From assembly GCA_963556195.1 (NCBI GenBank), contig OY744531.1, positions 45,945,700 to 46,009,699 of the forward strand: 64,000 nucleotides of DNA, written 5' to 3'. The translations under genes were made by a program, and so were the position numbers. The notes beneath the pieces were generated by a model, which did no database searches, was not told where the DNA came from, and worked only from the letters and a program-made list of their open reading frames with translations. Of the stretch, positions 11,433 through 22,972 are shown piece after piece. Source of the stretch: Sepiola atlantica. Lineage: Eukaryota > Mollusca > Cephalopoda > Sepiida > Sepiolidae. Each line of letters begins with the position of its first letter. The stretch's first letter is position 1.

Positions 11433-11827
11433 TTGTACTCACTAAGAGTTCTCATACAGATCATTGTTAGTGATTGCTCACCGACAATAACCAGTGGCAT
11501 TTCCTGGAGTCTGAGTGACAACAAGCCTCCCCAGATTTCCAGTATTATTCACCTATTTTCGATAACCACCGCAAATAACCTTGCGGTATCGCAACAGCCT
11601 CTTGCTATTGATTTCTCGTTGGTAAGGGCAATTGGTCTTATCTGGGATTTGGGTGGCTATAAGCCTCCCCAAAGTCCCAGCGTTCTCCGCACTTTTCCAG
11701 TGGAGGTCTGGTTTGTACTATCCCTCCTCGGTCTCTTCAGCCTACTCGACCCTCTACAAATCTTTTGTCTGGTGTCAGCCTAGGACAGCACCATTATTTT
11801 TTTTTGGGCTGAGGGTGGGGAAAGGGG

Positions 11828-11829
<2 letters not shown>
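11433..11829 (-). mobile_element. 3' end of RLE-type LINE family L1, minus strand
   Basis: Reverse-complemented, this follows the non-coding 3' region at 49199-49505 in order: CCAGACCTCCACTGGAA, TTTGGGGAGGCTTAT, AGAAATCAATAGC, GTTGCGATACCGCAAGG, CTTGTTGTCACTCAGACT, CCAGGAAATGCCACTGG, CTCTTAGTGAGTA. It is flanked by (AAT)n on its 5' side and (ATG)n on its 3' side. It is a 5'-truncated copy with no coding part left. ORFs on the plus strand here are antisense shadows. Confidence 0.75.

Positions 11830-11905
<76 letters not shown>
11830..11905. repeat. (ATT)n microsatellite
   Basis: About 25 ATT units on the 5' side of the minus-strand LINE fragment. Confidence 0.95.
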
Positions 11906-12181
11906 GGTAGTTCGTGTAACATAATGCGTTCGAACAATTGACAGATCAGGTTTCAGAAGGATGAGTTTAGAGGTAAGCGGAAGTTTAGAATATAACGTGG
12001 TTTTCTTTAAAGTGTTTCCTGGTCTCTTTCCCGCCAGCCTCTTTAACGAGGCAGCCAGTTTAAATTTACTAACCCCGGAAACCTCAGTAGATGTGGTGGG
12101 TGTACAAGTTAACTAGCATAGTGATGCGCTTCAAGCTGTCTCTCCATCTCTCTATTTCTTTCTCTAACACAGACCTACCTC

Positions 12182-12184
<3 letters not shown>

Positions 12185-12244
<60 letters not shown>
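12185..12244. repeat. (TA)n microsatellite
   Basis: Uninterrupted TA dinucleotides. Confidence 0.95.
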
Positions 12245-12247
<3 letters not shown>

Positions 12248-13229
12248 ATTTGTCACTCTGTCTAAAGCTAATAAAACATCTGTTTAAAAGAAGCCTCATG
12301 TGTCCGTGTGAGTTGGTTGAGATGAGCGGTTGCAGACTAGGATTTGTATAAAAAATTATACACACCTCATAAACGCGATTCGCAGTGTAAATAATTGTTT
12401 TTCTTAATTGAGTGCACATAAAAAAACAATCGAATTCTTGCTCTAAATAGTTGCTCTTAGATTTGCATGTTAAAGAAACTATCTCATAAAAGAAACAACC
12501 TACTTCTATGAGAGAATGATTTCAAAACCATTTAAAAAATATTTTTGGATCGCTCAGATTAAAATAACCCGACAGGAAGCAAAATATAAGTTTATCAAAG
12601 GTAGGATCTAACTTACGTTCCTACGAAATAATACCAGTCAGCTATGAGACTTTGTATTCATACAGTTAGTGGCCAGTAATACTCACGATGGGGAAAAGAA
12701 AATGTTGATATAAACTTAATGTATTGTAATGCCATTTGACAGGCTTCCGCCTCTGCACTGATGTTCTCGTAAACAACTCACGGTTTTTCTGACATGTTTA
12801 GTACTATTTTCAGTTTCAGTCGAATGACGTGGGTGGTAATTACTACATACAGTTGATACCTTTCTGTCCCGAGACTCTGTTGTTAGCTGTTTTCTCCTCC
12901 TTTTTCACACTGCTACGGCAATACGCACGATTCTCGTCGCCTACACGCCCTGTGAATAATACAAATTGGCATTTTTGCCCGTGTATCTGCCAATCTATGT
13001 TCCAATCAAGGCTCAGGTGTATAAGTAACTAAAAATGTTATTTTGAGATCTAAGAAAACTACAAAGCATGTTTTATTAAGACTACTATAACACCGTAAGT
13101 TGCCGTAGTATATCTTTGTCATCAATACCAGTAAAATTATTACTATTTCATGTATATCAGCATATATTATATTTTTCTTCATAAATTTATGTAGGTGTAT
13201 AGGCTTATATATTTTTATCGACATTGCGA
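12245..13229. other. No gene seen
   Basis: Several ORFs of 60-120 codons occur but none has a recognisable motif. Otherwise AT-rich. Confidence 0.5.
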
Positions 13230-13388
13230 GCAATGGTAAACAGCTGTTGCGATAACGAAAATGATTTGCAAAGTTTATCAAAAGAGATGGAAAGTGCTGT
13301 AAATCGGAACAGACGCGTTTATACTGAGACTCAAGGGGACACCATTGGTCATTGTCAGTGAGCAATCACTGATAAGGTCTTATGAAGA
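13230..13388 (+). mobile_element. 3' end of LINE family L1, short copy
   Basis: AGCAATGGTAAACAGCTGTT, GCGATAACG, GAGATGGAAAGTGCTG, GACTCAAGGGGACACCA and GAGCAATCACTGATAAGG match the last ~160 bp of the family's 3' region. The copy runs straight into a (CTA)n tract. Only the 3' terminus survives. Confidence 0.65.
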
Positions 13389-13470
13389 AATACTACTACT
13401 CCTACTCCTCCTCCTCCTACTACTACTACTCCTACTACTACTCCTACTACTACTACTAATAATAATAATC
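13389..13470. repeat. Imperfect (CTA/CTC)n then (AAT)n microsatellite
   Basis: Trinucleotide tract directly at the 3' end of the LINE fragment. Confidence 0.9.
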
Positions 13471-13590
13471 TAGTACTATTGGAGATTTCGTATCAGTCTG
13501 TCTGAAGCTGAAACAATACTATTACTTTCAATTCCGTTTACCATATTATTTCAGACTAATGAACTATCTTTTAATGCTCAATTCGGGAGG

Positions 13591-13728
13591 TAGTGTTGTA
13601 TGTTTTCTGTTATCATAATACCATGCTACCAGGTACTATCTTCTTCTTTTATACTAGTGTAGGGGTAGTGTAATATATGTTTGTTGTCATGATACCATCC
13701 TCCCAGGTAGTACCTCCTCTTTTGTTGA
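13591..13728. repeat. Tandem duplication, two units of about 70 bp
   Basis: GGTAGTGTTGTATGTTT...ATACCATGCTACCAGG is followed by GGTAGTGTAATATATGTTT...ATACCATCCTCCCAGG, each then followed by a TCTTCTTTT-like run. Confidence 0.75.
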
Positions 13729-13798
13729 GGCAGTCTATGTGTTCGTTCATCATACATACTAACAAAAGTATACGATCAAGGGGAGCATACTTTTCTAG

Positions 13799-13886
13799 TA
13801 ATAATAATAATACTAATTTTGCTGTTAATAATAATAAGAACAAGAAGAAGAAAAAGAAGAAGAAAAAGAAGCAAACGAAGAAAAAA
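13799..13886. repeat. (AAT)n and (AAG)n microsatellite
   Basis: Imperfect AAT triplets followed by a purine AAG-rich tract; the lysine-rich ORF is an artefact. Confidence 0.9.
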
Positions 13887-14625
13887 GAGAAGAAGGCAAC
13901 TTTATGTAAATCATGTCTTAATAAGATACACTTTTTACATAAAGAATGATTATAAAGTCTAACAATGAGAATCAGTCGTCAATTCTTTCAACTGATTCAT
14001 AATCAACACAGATGGTCGCCATTGATCTACTGATAACTCGATACACATTTTATAGTCCAGATGTTTCGTAATAAATGAGAGGCGAAACATCTCTTCAAAA
14101 CACGCCGGCAAGATTTGCAAATGTTGCATATGTCGACAGTATTGTATTCAAATATTCCCTCATTATTATTCTAATCGTTGTAAATTCATCTGGACAACGA
14201 GCGACTTTTCTCATAAGGTCAGACACGCGGATCAAGATAGTCAAAATAGGAGATCGCTTTACGAATGGCTCAAGTATCGCGTGAACAACTTTTGATCATA
14301 TGATATTTCAGAAACGAAGAGTCTTATCACTTTAAATTAGTCATCGTTTACACTTTCTTTAAAAAGATGCTACCTGCTGCATAGAAGTAACATCGGCGAT
14401 TAAACCAGTTCTTCAACCGTGCTGAACTGTTGAGGAGAGTATCTAGTTACGCGGGAACATAGCATAAACACATAACAAAAGGCACATGAACCCACTTGTA
14501 GGGTCAACCAACATCTGAATGATAACATATCAACAAGATTCATGTTGCACGATAGGCGATACTACTATGAACTAAAGTGATGTCAGTCTTCTGCAGCTAT
14601 GAAAGGGCATTGACTGTCTAGGGGT
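13887..14625. other. No gene seen; one 10-bp inverted repeat
   Basis: AGATGTTTCG at 14059-14068 is exactly complementary to CGAAACATCT at 14083-14092. The 69-codon ORF just downstream has no recognised motif. Confidence 0.5.
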
Positions 14626-14627
14626 TA

Positions 14628-14735
<108 letters not shown>

Positions 14736-14824
14736 CAGGTAAAACATCCACAGGGTAGTAATCCAAAGAATTTCAACCGGGTTTATAAAAAGTGCTCCAT
14801 ATCAATTAGAGCTTTTATATATGA

Positions 14825-14945
14825 TTATTTTTATTTACACGGACATGTACAAAATCCGCGACACTGGCATGCCGATGTTATCGATCAACAGCTATTATAA
14901 ACTGAGATCTCATCAGGCAGAGTTAGAATTCGATCTTAACCTTAG
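14825..14945 (-). repeat. Dispersed repeat D1, copy 2
   Basis: Reverse complement of 7009-7150: GACATGTACAAAATCCGCG, ATGTTATCGATCAACAG, GAGATCTCATCAGGCAGAG. It ends at CTTAG, exactly where the next element begins. Confidence 0.7.
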
Positions 14946-15105
14946 ATGTTGTCTTTATTTAGAGACTTCTTCGGGATGATTGATTTGAAGAAATAACGTA
15001 CTAGTACAAAAATTGTAAAATATTTCATGCGTTTAAAAACAAAAAAAAGATTCATTCTATTTAATAAACGCATCACACATTTTGAATTCTTACGGCTATG
15101 GTTTG
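14946..15105. mobile_element. Half copy of MITE family M2
   Basis: TCTTTATTTAGAGACTTCTT, GATTGATTTGAAGAAATAAC and GTACTAGTACAAAAATTG are the reverse complement of the right half of 15484-15772. The copy sits between an outward-facing copy of repeat D1 on each side (14825-14945 minus, 15107-15150 plus). Confidence 0.65.
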
Positions 15106-15106
15106 T

Positions 15107-15150
15107 TCTTTCCAAATATGATCTAAGGTTAAGATCGGATTCTAAGTATA
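15107..15150 (+). repeat. Dispersed repeat D1, partial copy 3
   Basis: TTCCAAATATGATCTAAG and GTTAAGATCGGATTCTAA match the first part of copy 1 at 7009. Confidence 0.6.
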
Positions 15151-15344
15151 CTTTTAGTAGATAGAACCTATAGTGAAATGGGTTAAGCTCAATATACGAG
15201 ATAGAGCAATTATAAAGATAGATGAAAGAGGGGTAAGCATGTACGAATGACAAGAATAATAAACATGTTTTTACCGAGTACACCTGGCATTGAACAATCG
15301 AAGTTGAAATAAATTTGTCATTCGTACATGTTTATCCCTCTTCC

Positions 15345-15450
<106 letters not shown>

Positions 15451-15483
15451 TATATAAAGGGAAACATAAACATTATTAATATC

Positions 15484-15772
15484 AACGTTTCATCTTTATT
15501 TTAAGACCTCTCTTGAGATGATTGATTTGAAAAAAATAACGTACAGGTACACTATTAGAAAATATGTGGTGCGTTTGTGACGTGCAAATGTTTTTGTTCT
15601 TTTTTCGAACAAACAATAGCCGAAAGAATTCAAAATGTGTGCTGCGTTAATGAAATGGAATGAATCTTTTTTTTGTTTTTAAACGCACGAAATATTTTAC
15701 AATTTTTGTACTAGTACGTTATTTCTTCAAATCAATCAACCCGAAGAAGTCTCTAAATAAAGACTAAACGTT
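15484..15772. mobile_element. MITE family M2 with ~65 bp inverted ends
   Basis: The left end AACGTTTCATCTTTATTTTA, GATGATTGATTTGAA, AATAACGTAC is mirrored by the right end GTACGTTATTTCTTCAAATC, AATCAA, CTAAATAAAGACTAAACGTT. The total is 289 bp. A second internal pairing exists (ATGTGTGCTGCGTT near 15632 against related sequence near 15570). No ORF. AAT-like bases flank both ends. Superfamily not determined. Confidence 0.7.
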
Positions 15773-16385
15773 AATGAATATTTAAATAATTTTGGTTTTT
15801 CATTTTTAATTTTCCATAACGTTGGAATATTATTTCTATAATTTTCATCACATATATATATTTTTATATATATATATCTCATTAAATATTACGGACAACA
15901 TGTCTGCATATCTTTTTTTAATCGTTTCTAAGTTTCTTATTAGTTTTCAAATTTCGTCCTGGAATTAGCCAATGAATTTGGAGTACACGTTGTGTTCCTA
16001 ATACTTTAGGATATATCCGGAGCCGATTTAAGGGGTGGGTATCAAGTACTCATTAACAGAATTAAGTTCGATAATAGTAAACACATCTTAAAATACTTTT
16101 AATACTAATACTAATATTATATTAATATTCAACCGATCTCTGAGTTCTTGCTAAAACCATCACTAAATATGGGGGAAAATACACATTCTTTACTTGATAC
16201 CAACCCATGAATATGGCTCCGGATCGATCCAAATGTGCTTGGGAACACATCGATTATGGAAAATACATCGGCCAATTCCAGCCTGAAACTCGAAAACTAA
16301 CAAAGTACTTAGAAAGGATCAAAGAAAAGATATGTAGATACAAGATGTCAGGATTATATTTAATGAAAAATGCTGCCTTTATATT

Positions 16386-16390
<5 letters not shown>
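15773..16390. other. No supported gene; one short hypothetical ORF
   Basis: An ATG-initiated reading frame at 16207 (PDRSKCAWEHIDYGKYIG, then KYLERIKEKICRYKM) looks less repeat-like than most here, but it runs into the (TA)n tract and has no recognised domain, upstream motif or partner. It is not supported as a gene. Confidence 0.35.

Positions 16391-16467
<77 letters not shown>
16391..16467. repeat. (TA)n microsatellite
   Basis: About 77 bp of TA. Confidence 0.95.
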
Positions 16468-16469
<2 letters not shown>

Positions 16470-16746
16470 GGGCAACCTTTTTTTCTAGGGCATCAGTTAA
16501 AGATCCGATAACGTTCGGTGAACCCTTTAGTTTGTCTGCTGTTTACTGCCCGTTGTGTTTAGGTAAAAATAGTACTTATTTCTCCAGTATCACGTGATAA
16601 TTACCGATAGCATTGGGGATAGAGCGAAAGCGTGCGGAGACTTAGTTAACTCTGTGAACAGGATTTCACCCTGTGACCGTCTGAAATTGTAACTTCCTAC
16701 ACTGATGAGAACTAAAGCTTGAAACACCAGCGTATGTAAGTAAACA

Positions 16747-16749
<3 letters not shown>

Positions 16750-16841
<92 letters not shown>

Positions 16842-16850
16842 AGAGAGAGA
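16750..16850. repeat. (TA)n then (GA)n microsatellite
   Basis: About 45 bp TA followed by about 55 bp imperfect GA. Confidence 0.95.
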
Positions 16851-17480
16851 TAATTGTTAGTATATGGAATTAGTTGATTAGCATGTGAACAAATAAGTAA
16901 AAAAAATAATGACACCGATACTTCTCTAAAACCAACTCGTGAATCCGACATTAATCTATGGTAAACAAATCTACCGCTGATTAAGGTCAGGTTCATGATC
17001 GAAATATCGGTTGGTTTTGTCATTGTTAAAACTAGTTTAGTGGCATACTGATCCACTAATTCCAAATTCTAATCATTCCATTGTATTCCATGATTTTAAC
17101 TTCTCTATATATGTGCATCTGTATATACATTTATTTCAATATATATTTATATAAATATATGTATATCCGTATCTCTCGATCTATCTATTTCTTTTTCTCT
17201 CTGCATATATAATGATGATTTTTTCATGTCCTCAGCCCCGTAGATACATTGACCGTTTTATCTTAAAATGTTATTAGCAAAGCAAATACGAGTATTTTTT
17301 AAAAAACCCCACTATAAATGGAAAATTGTTCAAACACCGTTCGATTGTTTACTTAATTAAAGCAAAACTATTTAAAACCCCTAATATCTGTTTAATTAAC
17401 TTTATTGCATTAATTTTGATTTTCTGAGCCACTGGAGCTTTACGTAAAGTTCAATAAACCAGACAGCAATAAACCCGCCA
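16851..17480. other. No gene seen
   Basis: AT-rich without recognisable features. Confidence 0.5.
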
Positions 17481-17532
17481 GCAACAGCTAAGGTAGAAAG
17501 CAAATGACAGCTATGGACCAGAAAGCGACAGA

Positions 17533-17790
17533 ATGACTCATCCTTCTATTGACATGAGAATCTTCCTTCTTACGCCCCCTGACTCGGAAGCACTATGCGC
17601 ACAGTGGAAGACAATCAACCGCCTGCAAATAAGAAGTGAGCAATCAAAAGCTGTGATGGTCAGAGTGGGCTACAAAACCGACCCAACAATCTGCGAATGT
17701 GGGGAGGAAGACCATACGATGTATCACTGCCATGTTTGCCCTCTACTACCCAACTACTTCAGCTTCAAATATCTCGCAAAGTTAAACAAT
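17533..17790 (+). pseudogene. LINE ORF2 C-terminal fragment (zinc-knuckle end)
   Basis: The frame reads PPDSEALCAQWKTINRLQIR, EQSKAVMVRVGYKTDP, ICECGEEDHTMYHCHVCPLL. This is the C-terminal end of a non-LTR retrotransposon polyprotein: a W-x-x-[IL]-N-R-[LI] segment followed by a C-x-C-x7-8-H-x3-C finger. The finger normally lies downstream of reverse transcriptase. No RT, endonuclease or LINE 5' part is present. The end is cut by a mariner whose terminal repeat starts at about 17792, so the last residues of the apparent ORF are mariner sequence. The clade cannot be settled from this fragment. Confidence 0.7.
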
Positions 17791-18290
17791 AAGGCGTTAC
17801 AAAGATGATAGCCGCCTAAAGCGCTGGGGTTCAAAAAGTCATTTTAACACAGAATTTGTAATTCATTTCTGGTGAATTTTAACGTATATAATAATTAATG
17901 TGTTCTCAATAAGAATTTGTAACTTTTTTTCACATAGAAAGTACATTTGAAGCATGCTAGAACATGACATTATCTTTCTTATGTTGCATAAGTTCAACTA
18001 GTGCACAATGCGTCAGAAAACCATTTTAATATAAATAATATGGGGAGATTGATCCACAAACGACCGGACAGTATTAAAGTGGTTTCAGAAATTCCGCAGC
18101 GGAGATGAGAACCTTAAAAATAAAAAAAAGGTAGATAGCGGCCGTGTAATCTTGACAAAAAACAATTGCAAGCACTTGTTGAGCAACATTTACGTCAAGT
18201 GTCAAAGAAATGTCTCTGACACTTGCTGTCAGCACTGCAACTGTTTCACGATATTTACAAAGTATTCGAAAGGTGAAACAATTCATGAAT
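17790..18290 (+). pseudogene. mariner transposase N-terminal relic, copy 1
   Basis: The element starts TAAGGCGTTACAAA and is collinear with 23533-24098. It carries a frameshifted N-terminal DNA-binding region of a mariner transposase: a stretch like YKFNLVHNASEN, then WFQKFRSGDENL (about 18082-18117), then GRPCNLDKKQLQALVEQ after a shift, then VSTATVSRYLQSI-like residues. In mariners this helix-turn-helix pair binds the terminal repeats. The DDE catalytic domain is absent and no clear 3' terminal repeat is found. The element interrupts the LINE fragment upstream, so it is younger than that LINE. Confidence 0.75.
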
Positions 18291-19213
18291 ACATTTATGT
18301 TTCTCTTACCTGTTGCGGCATTTATCCTTGGCGGGTTGAGCCGGCTTCTTTCAAAGCTGGAAGTTTCTAGGAAACATTAAATTCACAAGATGGCACTAGC
18401 CGAATGTATATACCGGTAAGCGGAAAGGATAACGTTAGCTTTGCAGTTATTTGCAGGGAAGTGTCGTCGTACTTCTACATACAATGCCTGGTATTCACCA
18501 ATGGTCACTCATCCGGTACACACAAGGCTCAACGTCCTTTATCTTCACTTAACGAAAACCGGTACGTCAACGTGATTACGCCATTAATTCCAAAGAATCG
18601 AATCTGAATGTTCCTCTTGCTTCAACATTATTTGCTGGATTTCTAACATTCAATCAAGAAAATAACCGAGAACAGAGCTAAACCGTGACAGAAACTGTTT
18701 CTTTAAAAACTGTTTCTTTAAAACATGAATCTTTAAACCCGTATTCTTATTAAAACATTGAATTTCTTCGAAATGTCAAGAATTCTTTAATATACTTGAA
18801 TATTCTACATTCATTTGAAGCAAACGAAAATCTATTGGGACGTGTTTATTGAGTCAATACGAGGGATGAGAAACACTGGGAACGGCTTCAGATCCAGTAC
18901 GACACGCTACATTCAATACACGTATAATAATTAAAATTGATTATTGGAATCGTGAAGTTGAGAATCAATCCTTTTCGCACACCTGTTCGGTGATAGAGAG
19001 GGCAGTAATTAATGGTTTCAAGGAAACGTACCAGTGACTGGTTGGAAGCAGAAGATGATTTAATTATCAACTCATTTATCGGGAAATTCATTCGACGGGA
19101 AATGTATATAAAGGGATTTTAATTTGATTTATGTAGCAAGGAGATGAAAGTAAGATAACACAAATTTCATTAATATAAAGCAAATATAAGCACATACACC
19201 CCCATCACCCCAC
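18291..19213. other. No gene seen
   Basis: Two ORFs of about 67 codons (18404, plus; 19091, minus) have no recognised motif. Confidence 0.5.

Positions 19214-19214
<1 letters not shown>

Positions 19215-19303
<89 letters not shown>
19215..19303. repeat. (TA)n then (GA)n microsatellite
   Basis: About 57 bp TA followed by about 32 bp AG. Confidence 0.95.
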
Positions 19304-19311
<8 letters not shown>

Positions 19312-19371
19312 TGTAATTTGTGTTCGCTTGCCACCATCTTTTTTCTACACACAGATATATATATATTTATA

Positions 19372-19860
19372 AAACTCAATGTATGTGTGTGTCTGTGATT
19401 TTTGTGTGCTCCCTATAAAAAGTAAGGTTAGAGATTCTACATAAAATCTAAACGAGTATGTTTATGTAATATTTACTGGAGAAGACAATATATGTGTTCC
19501 GAAATGTGTAAGTGTACCCCGAAGGAGTTTATGAGGCCATGACCTGCGTAAAACTTTAAATATATCCTATTTTTATGAAATCTAAATCACATGTATAACA
19601 TGTCCTGTAGAAGACAATGGAAGTAGTCCCGTATCTCTATGTTCCCTACTAACTTAGGCGTATTATAGGGGCCGAACCTTCTTTTAAAACTTAAAATATA
19701 CTCTATTTTCATATCTTTTTTTCAAATCATAAAATTCATTGGGGAAGACAAGTGAAGTAGCACCGAATCTCTACTATCTACATTTCCCTCTATGTGCCGA
19801 GTATCTACGTGCCTCTTAAGACTTCAAATCTGATGTTTACTATGGGTGTTATTTTCAAAG
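19372..19860 (+). repeat. Dispersed repeat D3 with ~130 bp sub-units, copy 1
   Basis: Three successive sub-units each carry a GAAGACAA block (near 19481, 19610 and 19743), then ...CGAATCTCTA-like and, in two cases, TTTTTATGAAATCTAAATC or a variant. The last unit ends GTGCCGAGTATCTACGTGCC. The same arrangement recurs at 60845-61440, ending GTGCCGAATATCTACGTGCC. Both begin with a TCTGTG-containing head. Non-coding; class unknown. Confidence 0.7.
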
Positions 19861-19868
19861 TCGACTTA

Positions 19869-20634
19869 AAAAATGTCTAGATTTTTAACTGGGAAAGTAT
19901 CAAATTATAAACATCGATGCGCGGTTTCGATTCTATCCTCTGATTTTTGAAAATAAAATGATAATGAAATAGAAGAATATATGTTTCCCTTTTTAATATA
20001 ATAAAATAAATATATAATAAAAGTAAATGAAGAATGTTGGCATATTAATGACATGACGCCTCTCCGTATGCCTGTCTTCATGCCTGTCTCTCTTTCTCTA
20101 ATCCTCTTTTCCCCCCTCTTTCTGTGTCTTTGTCGCTCTCTATATATCATGATCTATGAATATATTCTATATAATAAAAGTGAACGCCTGTGTGTGCGGC
20201 TGTCCGTTTATAGAAAGACAATAAAGATTGTACCTAATATATAAAGGGTTATACACATGTAGAATTTTCCTAAGAACATAATGGAAAAAAGTTTTGACTC
20301 TACAGGTGCTTTAATAGGAAAGTTACGAGCTTTTTCCTACATTTTGCACATAAAATAGACATTTACTTGAGTTTTATTTTACAGATGACCTAACAAATGT
20401 CTGAATTAATCAGTTGGAAAAGTATAAAACTAAAAACTTCGAGTGTTCAGTTTCGATTGCGCCCACGAATTTTACAATAAAATTACATAAAATCAAATAA
20501 TATATTTGTCTTTTTGTAAATATAATAAAATATCAGTGTAAAATGTTGATACATTTATTACGTAACGCATCTCTGTCTTTTTGACAGTCTGCCTATCTCT
20601 CTTTCTCTTTCTTTCTCTTTCTCTCTCTCTCTCT

Positions 20635-20693
<59 letters not shown>

Positions 20694-20885
20694 AGATCTA
20701 TCTATATAATTTATAACTTTTATAAAATAAAATGGAACGTCCGGGTTTGAGTGTCTGTATGTCTATAGAAATACAGACTAGAGAGTGTACCTAAAATATA
20801 AAGGTTTACACACATGTAGAATTTTTCTAGGAAGTAGTCCTGACTCTGTATCTCACTATATATATCTAGATCTATCTAGATATAT
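19869..20885. repeat. Two tandem units of about 0.5 kb
   Basis: Unit 1 (19869-20394) and unit 2 (20395 to about 20885) share, in order, AATGTCT...AAAGTATMAAA, GGTTTCGATT, a TGCCTGTCTTC/GTCTGCCTATC-CT run, CTATATAAT, a TCTGTGTG-like head with TATAGAAA, and ACACATGTAGAATTTT. Unit 2 contains a much longer (TA)n tract. Non-coding. Confidence 0.7.
20597..20690. repeat. (CT)n then (TA)n microsatellite inside tandem unit 2
   Basis: About 40 bp CT-rich followed by about 54 bp TA. Confidence 0.95.
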
Positions 20886-21077
20886 AGTCAAGGAAAGTCA
20901 ATTAAAAGAGTTTTTTTACATAGACGATTTGATTTGACATCTTTTTTCTCCATACTTTTGCATATTTGAAAAGATAGAATGAAACATTATGTAGATTACA
21001 TAAAAGCCCCTTTAATATACAATAGATATTCTAAATATGTTTATACTATATATATATATATATATCCATATATATCT

Positions 21078-21269
21078 AGTATGAAAATATATCTATGACA
21101 ATTAAGCTACAGATGCGTCCATGTTTCATCCCTGCAGTGAATAATCAGGCAAAGTGTACAACTTTATGTTATTGATTCTTTTTGTGAAGTATTCTTTAGT
21201 CAAGTTAACAAACCAATTCGATACGTTGTTATTTGTGTAGCTTAATTATCATATATATATTTTCATACT
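21078..21269. mobile_element. Small hairpin MITE, family M1, copy 2
   Basis: The left end AGTATGAAAATATATCTATG, ACAATTAAGCTACA is mirrored by the right end TGTAGCTTAATTATCAT, ATATATTTTCATACT. Ends match copy 1 at 6702-6862; the interior differs. Followed directly by (CTA)n. Confidence 0.7.
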
Positions 21270-21270
21270 G

Positions 21271-21309
<39 letters not shown>
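21270..21309. repeat. (CTA)n microsatellite
   Basis: About 13 triplets at the right end of the hairpin element. Confidence 0.9.
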
Positions 21310-21420
21310 AGCTCTAATCATGTATTGAACACTGTTGAACTAAATACTGAAAATCTATACGCAATATATTATATTATATCACTTTATAATATAGATGAAA
21401 TAATTATGTATGTGTGTATA
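21310..21420 (+). repeat. Dispersed repeat D4, copy 1
   Basis: AAGCTCTAATCATGTATTGA, ACTGTT, AATACTGAAAATCTATACGC and AATATATTATATTATA follow the (CTA)n tract. The same order (hairpin end, CTA triplets, AAGCTCTATTCATGTATTG) recurs at 45526-45665, so the M1 end, the triplets and D4 probably form one composite repeat. Confidence 0.65.
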
Positions 21421-22019
21421 ATAGGCTACCGGTGACCCGTTGGGTCACACCACTACCACTATTTTTTCCACTGATTTCATTCGGAAATTCATAAATTGTG
21501 ATATATGTGTTAGGAGATTATTTTTGTCTAACTAAAAATAATGAGTCTCTTTACTTTATATCACACTTATGGATAATTAAGAAGTAAAGCAACTTACGAT
21601 TTTTCTATCTAATTTACATACGTGTTTACGGTGTGTACGAAACACTATGTAATTAAGCTGCAGAGAGAAAGTCACTCTTTCTTTAAAATGTTTAGATACA
21701 TTAAGGAATAGTAGAGAGTAATTGAATCAAAACAGTGGAAGGGGCGAGATAAATATATAGAGAACTAAGAGAGAGAGAGAGAAAGAGAGAAAGAGAGAGA
21801 GACAGACAGACAGAGAGGCAGAAAGGAGAGAGAAACGAGTAACTTGTTCAGAAGTTATAAATTATGGCTAATAAGAACAATTATTCTTTTTTCAAAATAA
21901 CTCAATGCTAGAACTATTTATCATCTACTTTGTCTTATTAAAGTATACTTGAAACAAAACATAAGGAAACAAACATATTGTATAATAATAGTATATATAC
22001 AGAGTAATTGGAGTGGAGT
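21421..22019. other. No gene seen; (GA)n at 21768-21840
   Basis: AT-rich apart from an imperfect purine GA tract of about 70 bp. Confidence 0.6.
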
Positions 22020-22055
22020 CTATAATAATAATAATACTACTACTACTACTACTAC

Positions 22056-22097
<42 letters not shown>

Positions 22098-22116
22098 GAA
22101 GAAGAAGAAGATGATG
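22020..22116. repeat. (AAT)n, (CTA)n, (AAT)n, (GAA)n compound microsatellite
   Basis: Alternating trinucleotide blocks with no LINE L1 3' end beside them. Confidence 0.95.
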
Positions 22117-22555
22117 AAATAAAAGAGAAGACGAATATACGTACTGCCTTTCTACTTAGTATGCAAATCGAATTTCTTTTAAATAAATAAAAACCTCTCG
22201 ATTCAATCAAACCAGTATTAACCATATGTTATGTTAGCGTAGGTCTTACTTAAAAAAAAAATGGTCGACCGCCTACGAAGATTGAGCTAAATTGAAAAAT
22301 TATTGAATAAGAAAACATATAGTAAAAAAAAAAAATCGGATATTCAGCAAAGATAAAAATATTGAAATCTATTTATGTATACAAAAAACTCATATCGTTT
22401 CCCATAGGCAAACATTTCACTTTTAACAGAAAAAAGTCAAACGAAACAATCAGAAACCAGAATTGGCGTTTGCTTATAAAAATTGGATTTCCTTTTACAA
22501 ATTACATAATATATATATCTTAACCTTGACATAGTCGTTACTTTATTATTGTATG
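22117..22555. other. No gene seen
   Basis: AT-rich without recognisable features. Confidence 0.5.
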
Positions 22556-22556
22556 T

Positions 22557-22624
<68 letters not shown>
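22557..22624. repeat. (TA)n microsatellite
   Basis: About 65 bp of TA. Confidence 0.95.
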
Positions 22625-22629
<5 letters not shown>

Positions 22630-22904
22630 AAGAGCTGTTCGTCCTTCATACACGAAGAAAAGCAAAATATGTATGTATTCAACATTAATAAACAGAAAAA
22701 TAAATTATTGAGACCATTCACAAGGAACCCCGCTACCCACAGAGACGGCCGCTACTGCTAACAATACAGAAGCATTCTAATATTCTGTATTCCTCGTTAC
22801 GGTTGTACTTCCCTAACACTAATATACGGCCTCTAATGAGTTGAAATCATCTGGATACTATCTAAATCTCCTATTGCAGACTTAGAACTTATATATAGCC
22901 GTAC

Positions 22905-22919
22905 CCCCCCCCCCCCGAA

Positions 22920-22971
<52 letters not shown>

Positions 22972-22972
22972 A
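22905..22972. repeat. Poly-C, (TA)n, (GT)n microsatellite
   Basis: A run of about 13 C, then about 26 bp TA, then about 27 bp GT. Confidence 0.95.

Noticed and set aside
11383..11910. Poly-His and poly-Tyr proteins
   Set aside because: Frames run through (CAT)n and (ATT)n tracts and through antisense LINE sequence.
16207..16390. Possible exon starting at 16207
   Set aside because: Short, no recognised domain, no splice-site or homologous support, and it reads straight into (TA)n.
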